From: Streptomyces sp. CB02923
GTDB lineage: Bacteria > Actinomycetota > Actinomycetes > Streptomycetales > Streptomycetaceae
DNA: 42,428 nt
Assembly (NCBI RefSeq): GCF_001905005.1
Contig: NZ_LWKZ01000015.1
Location: 1-42,428 of the forward strand
Direction: 5' to 3'
Shown here: positions 39,416 through 42,428 of the stretch, in pieces
Layout: each line of letters starts with the position of its first letter
Position numbering within the stretch: position 1 is the first letter of the stretch
The notes under the pieces: model-generated
Seen by the model: only the letters and a program-made list of their open reading frames with translations
The model's database searches: none
What the model was told of the DNA's origin: nothing
Position numbers and translations under genes: made by a program

Positions 39416-40011
39416 CAGGAGAGCGGGGTGCGCTGGACGTCGGTGACCGAGCAGCGGAACGTCCCGCTGGTGGCGGCGTCGGACGGCACGTACTGGATCA
39501 CGTCCAGGGAGTCGGTGCGGCCCGGCATCACGGAGGGGATGCTCGGGTGGCGGGTACCGAGGTCCTTGCCGCCCGGCGCGGTGAACTTCACCGTCAGCCG
39601 GTAGGTGTACCTGGTGCCCGACGCGCTGTTGGTGGCGCTGACCGTGGTCTTCACGCTCCCGGACCCGTTGTACCGGCAGCCGTTGATCTTGATGTCGCCC
39701 ATGGCGCTGCGGCTGCTGCCGGAACCGCCGGTGGTGTAGCCGGAGGTGCTGCCGGTGCTGCCGCCGCTCGTGGAGCTGCCGCTGACCGAGCTGCCGCCGG
39801 TGCTCGTACCGCCGTCGTAGCCACCGGTGCTCGCCTCGTAGCCGCCGCTGGTGCTGCTGCCACTGGTGCCGGTGCTGCCGCCGACGCTGCCGGAACCGCC
39901 GTCGCTGCTGTGGCTGCTCCCGCAGCCGCCGCCGTGCGAGTGCCGGGCGCCGGTCAGCGCGACCAGGACCACCCCGGCCGCCGCGACCGTGCGGACATGA
40001 CGGAATTTCAT
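39415..40011 (-). CDS. exported Gly/Ser-rich protein, paralogue of the previous gene
   Basis: A 198-residue protein. The N-terminal 20 residues (Lys/Arg, then VAAAGVVLVALTG) are a signal peptide; a Cys in the GGGCGS segment near residue 30 could be a non-standard lipobox. A Gly/Ser/Thr linker rich in GGS repeats (about 33-105) leads to a domain with INGCRYNGSGSVKTTVSATNSASGTRYTYRLTVKF and terminal FRCSVTD. It shares the CRY...TN...TYTY pattern and the end-Cys with its downstream neighbour. The ATG at 40011 is chosen to start at the signal peptide; GGGGG lies 9-10 bases upstream. The two genes form one operon. Confidence 0.83.
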   Translation of the reverse strand: MKFRHVRTVAAAGVVLVALTGARHSHGGGCGSSHSSDGGSGSVGGSTGTSGSSTSGGYEASTGGYDGGTSTGGSSVSGSSTSGGSTGSTSGYTTGGSGSSRSAMGDIKINGCRYNGSGSVKTTVSATNSASGTRYTYRLTVKFTAPGGKDLGTRHPSIPSVMPGRTDSLDVIQYVPSDAATSGTFRCSVTDVQRTPLS

Positions 40012-40240
40012 GTTGTTGTGCCCCCGTTGACCCCGTTGAAAGGACCGCGCAATGTCCGCGCGGCCCCTCTCGTCCTTATCTTTTCTTGACGAGTGCACGG
40101 CAGACTAGCAACCTCCTTGCAGTACCCAAAATCCCTTCCTGACCAGGTAAAACGCAGAGGTCTGGCGCGCGCGTGCAGTCGGGCGTAGCGTCGGTTACAG
40201 AGGGAAACGGGACGAATCAGCGACCGGAGAGGCGACGCCT

Positions 40241-41098
40241 GTGGTGCGCAACGTACTCGGATCCGTACTGGCCCTCGCCGGAGCGGCGGCCGCCGTCTGG
40301 AGCCCCTTCCGTGCCTGGTACGACGGCCGCCCCGGACGTGAGATCCGTATCGAGGACCTGTTCCAGGGCATCAGCGGCGAGCAGGCCGACCTGCTCGGGT
40401 CGGTCTTTCTGCCGATGGCCTTCGCCGCGCTCGTCACCCTGATCGGCATCGTGCTGCGCTCCCGCCTGCTCGTCGCGGTGGCAGGGCTGGTCGTGCTCGG
40501 CTTCACCATCCTGTGGATGGTCCGTCAGGGGCAGGAGACGGGCAGCCTCACCGTGGGCGAGAACCCTGACCAGGGGCTGGGCATCGGCGTGGCGACCGCG
40601 CTCGGCGGAGGCGCGCTGCTGTGGCTGGCGGCGCTGGTGATGAGCGGCCGCCGCGGTGTCCGCTCCCGGCGCCGCGACACCGGTTTCGAGGAGCGGGACA
40701 GCCGGTACGGCGAGCCCGCGCCCTACGGCGCACCCGGGCCCGAGTGGGAGCCCGGCCCGATCCGGGGCGGCGACACCCCGCCGCAGGGCGTACCGGCGTA
40801 CGGCGCTTCGCCGCGTGCGACGCCCCATCAGCAGCCGCCCGTACGGTGGCCGGGCGCCGGGCACCCGCCGCCGGATTCGGAGGAGCCGCCCGCGGACGAC
40901 CGGCCCACCCGGGCGGTGCGGACGCCGTCGGCCTCGGACGCCCCGGGGCAGCCGCCGCCCCGGCCCGACGACGAGACGCGGCCCATCCGGACGACGCCGC
41001 CCCCGGAGCGGCCGGCACAACCGGAGCGGCCGGCCCAGCCGGAGCAGGCCGGGCAGCCCCCCGCGGACGAGCACCCGCGCTGGGACAAGGACCGGTAG
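40241..41098 (+). CDS. membrane protein with proline-rich cytoplasmic tail
   Basis: A 285-residue protein. The first ~140 residues contain three to four hydrophobic segments (LGSVLALAGAAAAVW at 6-20, LPMAFAALVTLIGIVL and LLVAVAGLVVLGFTILWMV between 57 and 95, and GLGIGVATALGGGALLWLAALVM at ~112-134). The rest is Pro/Arg/Asp-rich and disordered. No known domain is recognised. The start is GTG 40241 (a GTG also follows directly), preceded by GGAGAGG about 8-13 bases upstream. It is divergent from the two exported paralogues and convergent with the AfsK-like propeller gene. Could be a partner of a membrane-linked kinase, but no evidence supports that beyond position. Confidence 0.82.
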   Translation: MVRNVLGSVLALAGAAAAVWSPFRAWYDGRPGREIRIEDLFQGISGEQADLLGSVFLPMAFAALVTLIGIVLRSRLLVAVAGLVVLGFTILWMVRQGQETGSLTVGENPDQGLGIGVATALGGGALLWLAALVMSGRRGVRSRRRDTGFEERDSRYGEPAPYGAPGPEWEPGPIRGGDTPPQGVPAYGASPRATPHQQPPVRWPGAGHPPPDSEEPPADDRPTRAVRTPSASDAPGQPPPRPDDETRPIRTTPPPERPAQPERPAQPEQAGQPPADEHPRWDKDR

Positions 41099-41181
41099 CG
41101 GGCCGTCCCCGTCAAGAGACCGGTAGCGGCCCGCCCCCGTCAGGACCACGGACAAGGACCGGCAGCCGCCCGCCCCCGTCA
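41090..41181. repeat. three ~25-bp direct repeats across convergent gene ends
   Basis: Copies at about 41090-41114, 41118-41142 and 41157-41181 share the core GACCGGTAGCGGCCCG. The first includes the stop of the membrane protein gene and the last overlaps the stop of the propeller gene. Confidence 0.75.
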
Positions 41182-42428
41182 GGTCCGCCGCGCCAGCCCC
41201 GTCCCCTTCGCCGCGTCCAGCGCGTACACGCAGCGGTCCTTGCTGCACGCGTAGACGACGCCCCCGACGGCCACCGGTGTGCCGGTGATCTCGCCGCCGG
41301 TGGCCAGCTTCCAGCGCAGCTGCCCGCCCATCGCGTCGAGGGTGTACAGGCAGTGGTCGGCGGAGCCGAAGTGCACCCGGCCGTCCGCCACGACGGGCGC
41401 GCCGATCACGTCTCCGCCCGCCTGGAAGCGCCAGCGCGGCGTGCCCGTGACGGCGTCGAGCGTGTAGAGCGCCTTGCCGCTGCCGAGGTGGACGGCGCCG
41501 TCCGCGACGAGCACCGGTTCGGTGGACTGCCGGGCCTCGGTCGCGATGCGCCAGCGGTCCCGGCCGTCGGCGGCGTCCAGGGCGTAGACGGTGCCGAGGT
41601 AGTCGGCGAGGTAGAGGCCGCCGCCGGTGACCGCGGGGCCCGGCGCGAACGCGGGGCGGCTGAGGAACGCGGCGGGCGCCTCGAAGTGCCAGCGCACCTC
41701 GCCGCGCGCGATGTCGATGGCCAGCACCCGCGTCCCGGCGGTGACGTACACGGCGCCGTCCGGTGCGGGCAGCAGCCGGACGGGGACGCCGCCGCAGGAG
41801 GCCGCGTCGCCGACCGGGTACGACCAGCGCTCGGCGCCCGTACGGGCCTCCAGGGCCTTCAGCCGCCCGTCGGCCCAGAGGAAGACGGTGCCGTCGTGCA
41901 GGACCGGCCCCAGGTCGGCGGTCTCGAAGTCGGTCTGGACGCCGCCGGTCTCCCAGAGCCGTTCGCCGGTGGCGGCTTCCCAGGCCTGGACGCCGCCGCC
42001 GCGGGTGCCGGTGACGACGGTGCCCCGGTCGGCCTTGAGGGCGTAGATCCAGCCGTCGCTGCCCAGGCGCCAGCGTTCGGCGCCGTCGGCCGCGTCGAGC
42101 GCGTACAGGCTCGGTCCGTCGGAGGCGTGGATGCGGCCGTCGGCGACGGCCATGCTCCAGGCGACGTCGCGGGTCTTGAACTGGCGCCGTCCGCTGGCCA
42201 CGTCGAGGGCGTGCACCTCGAAGGACGTGACGTACAGCAGGTCACCGGCGACCGTGGGCGTGCCCCACACGTCGTTGGACATGCGAAAGCGCCAGGGGCG
42301 CCAGCGGGCGGGCGCGGCACCGTCGGCAGCGCCGCCCGCGCCGGTGGCGGCGGGCGCCCCGGAGCCGTGCCCCGCCGCGCCGCCCTGCTGCGGCAGCGGC
42401 CCGGCCGGGTCGTGGTCGTGGGCGCCGT
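41179..42428 (-). CDS. afsK: C-terminal beta-propeller of an AfsK-type protein (partial)
   Basis: The open frame runs from the stop at 41179 to the right edge at 42428 without a stop; the first in-frame Met at 42282 is internal, because the codons before it continue as GAPAPARWRPWRFR-like sequence. At least 416 residues are seen. It is a run of PQQ-type propeller blades with the repeating signature [Y/A]-x-LDA-x-x-G-x-x-W-x (for example VYALDAADGRDRWRI, LYTLDAVTGTPRWRF, VYALDAAKG). AfsK-family Ser/Thr kinases have an N-terminal kinase and such a propeller as sensor. The kinase half lies outside the window, so the symbol is tentative; a PQQ-repeat protein without kinase is possible. AfsK is known to phosphorylate AfsR, and the AfsR-like gene is 15 kb away here. 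Confidence 0.82.
   Translation of the reverse strand, partial: GAHDHDPAGPLPQQGGAAGHGSGAPAATGAGGAADGAAPARWRPWRFRMSNDVWGTPTVAGDLLYVTSFEVHALDVASGRRQFKTRDVAWSMAVADGRIHASDGPSLYALDAADGAERWRLGSDGWIYALKADRGTVVTGTRGGGVQAWEAATGERLWETGGVQTDFETADLGPVLHDGTVFLWADGRLKALEARTGAERWSYPVGDAASCGGVPVRLLPAPDGAVYVTAGTRVLAIDIARGEVRWHFEAPAAFLSRPAFAPGPAVTGGGLYLADYLGTVYALDAADGRDRWRIATEARQSTEPVLVADGAVHLGSGKALYTLDAVTGTPRWRFQAGGDVIGAPVVADGRVHFGSADHCLYTLDAMGGQLRWKLATGGEITGTPVAVGGVVYACSKDRCVYALDAAKGTGLARRT

Noticed and set aside
42282..42428. Start of the propeller gene at ATG 42282
   Set aside because: The frame stays open to the window edge and the codons before this ATG continue the linker sequence typical of the family, so the Met is internal.

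Overview
The window is a stretch of a high-GC actinobacterial chromosome, almost certainly Streptomyces or a close relative. The evidence is very high third-position GC, GTG/TTG starts and overlapping GTGA/ATGA gene junctions, an F420 biosynthesis gene (fbiC), a SARP/NB-ARC/TPR regulator of AfsR type, an AfsK-type beta-propeller protein, and a single TTA (bldA-type) codon. No rRNA, tRNA, transposase, phage or CRISPR is visible.

Layout. 0-4.9 kb: tandem repeats, an ADP-ribosylglycohydrolase, a small orphan protein and a 998-residue P-loop/TPR (STAND-like) ATPase. 4.9-8.7 kb: fbiC and an LLM oxidoreductase. 8.9-14.9 kb: an exported PHP/CehA-type metallohydrolase, a small DUF6415-like gene, an XRE/TPR regulator translationally coupled to a GntR/UTRA regulator, a thioredoxin-reductase-like flavoprotein and a TetR regulator. 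15-18 kb: a serine hydrolase whose promoter carries a near-perfect palindrome (probable target of the divergent TetR), then an APC permease. 18.1-26.6 kb, all minus strand: aldehyde dehydrogenase, N-acyl-D-amino-acid deacylase, two LLM oxidoreductases, a DCC protein, an alpha/beta hydrolase with Cys at the nucleophile position, and an Amidohydro_2 protein. 26.9-31.1 kb: an AfsR-like regulator, an AfsS-like protein made of 9-residue repeats, and a secreted protein with five DNNRP repeats. 31.1-38.8 kb: a PPOX protein, two acyl-CoA ligases, a lipoprotein, and a thiolase-like/DUF35/crotonase operon. 38.9-42.4 kb: two paralogous exported proteins, a membrane protein, and the C-terminal propeller of a probable AfsK-type kinase that runs off the right edge.

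How it fits together. Two systems appear interleaved. The first is an afsK-afsR-afsS-like signalling locus: the gap upstream of the AfsS-like gene holds two GTTYATCG direct repeats at exactly 11-bp periodicity, as expected for AfsR/PhoP sites. The next gene encodes a secreted protein reusing the same D-x-N-R-P core. The second is a catabolic regulon of unknown substrate. A palindrome of form CTGACKNNNCGTCAG occurs four times, each upstream of a catabolic gene: twice before the LLM/deacylase/ALDH operon, once before the Amidohydro_2 gene, and once between the FadD3-like ligase and the thiolase-like/DUF35/crotonase operon. This suggests one repressor, probably TetR-family and encoded outside the window, coordinates them.

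Limits. Functions come from reading motifs and from family knowledge; no database search was run. Synteny with the S. coelicolor afs locus is recalled, not checked.
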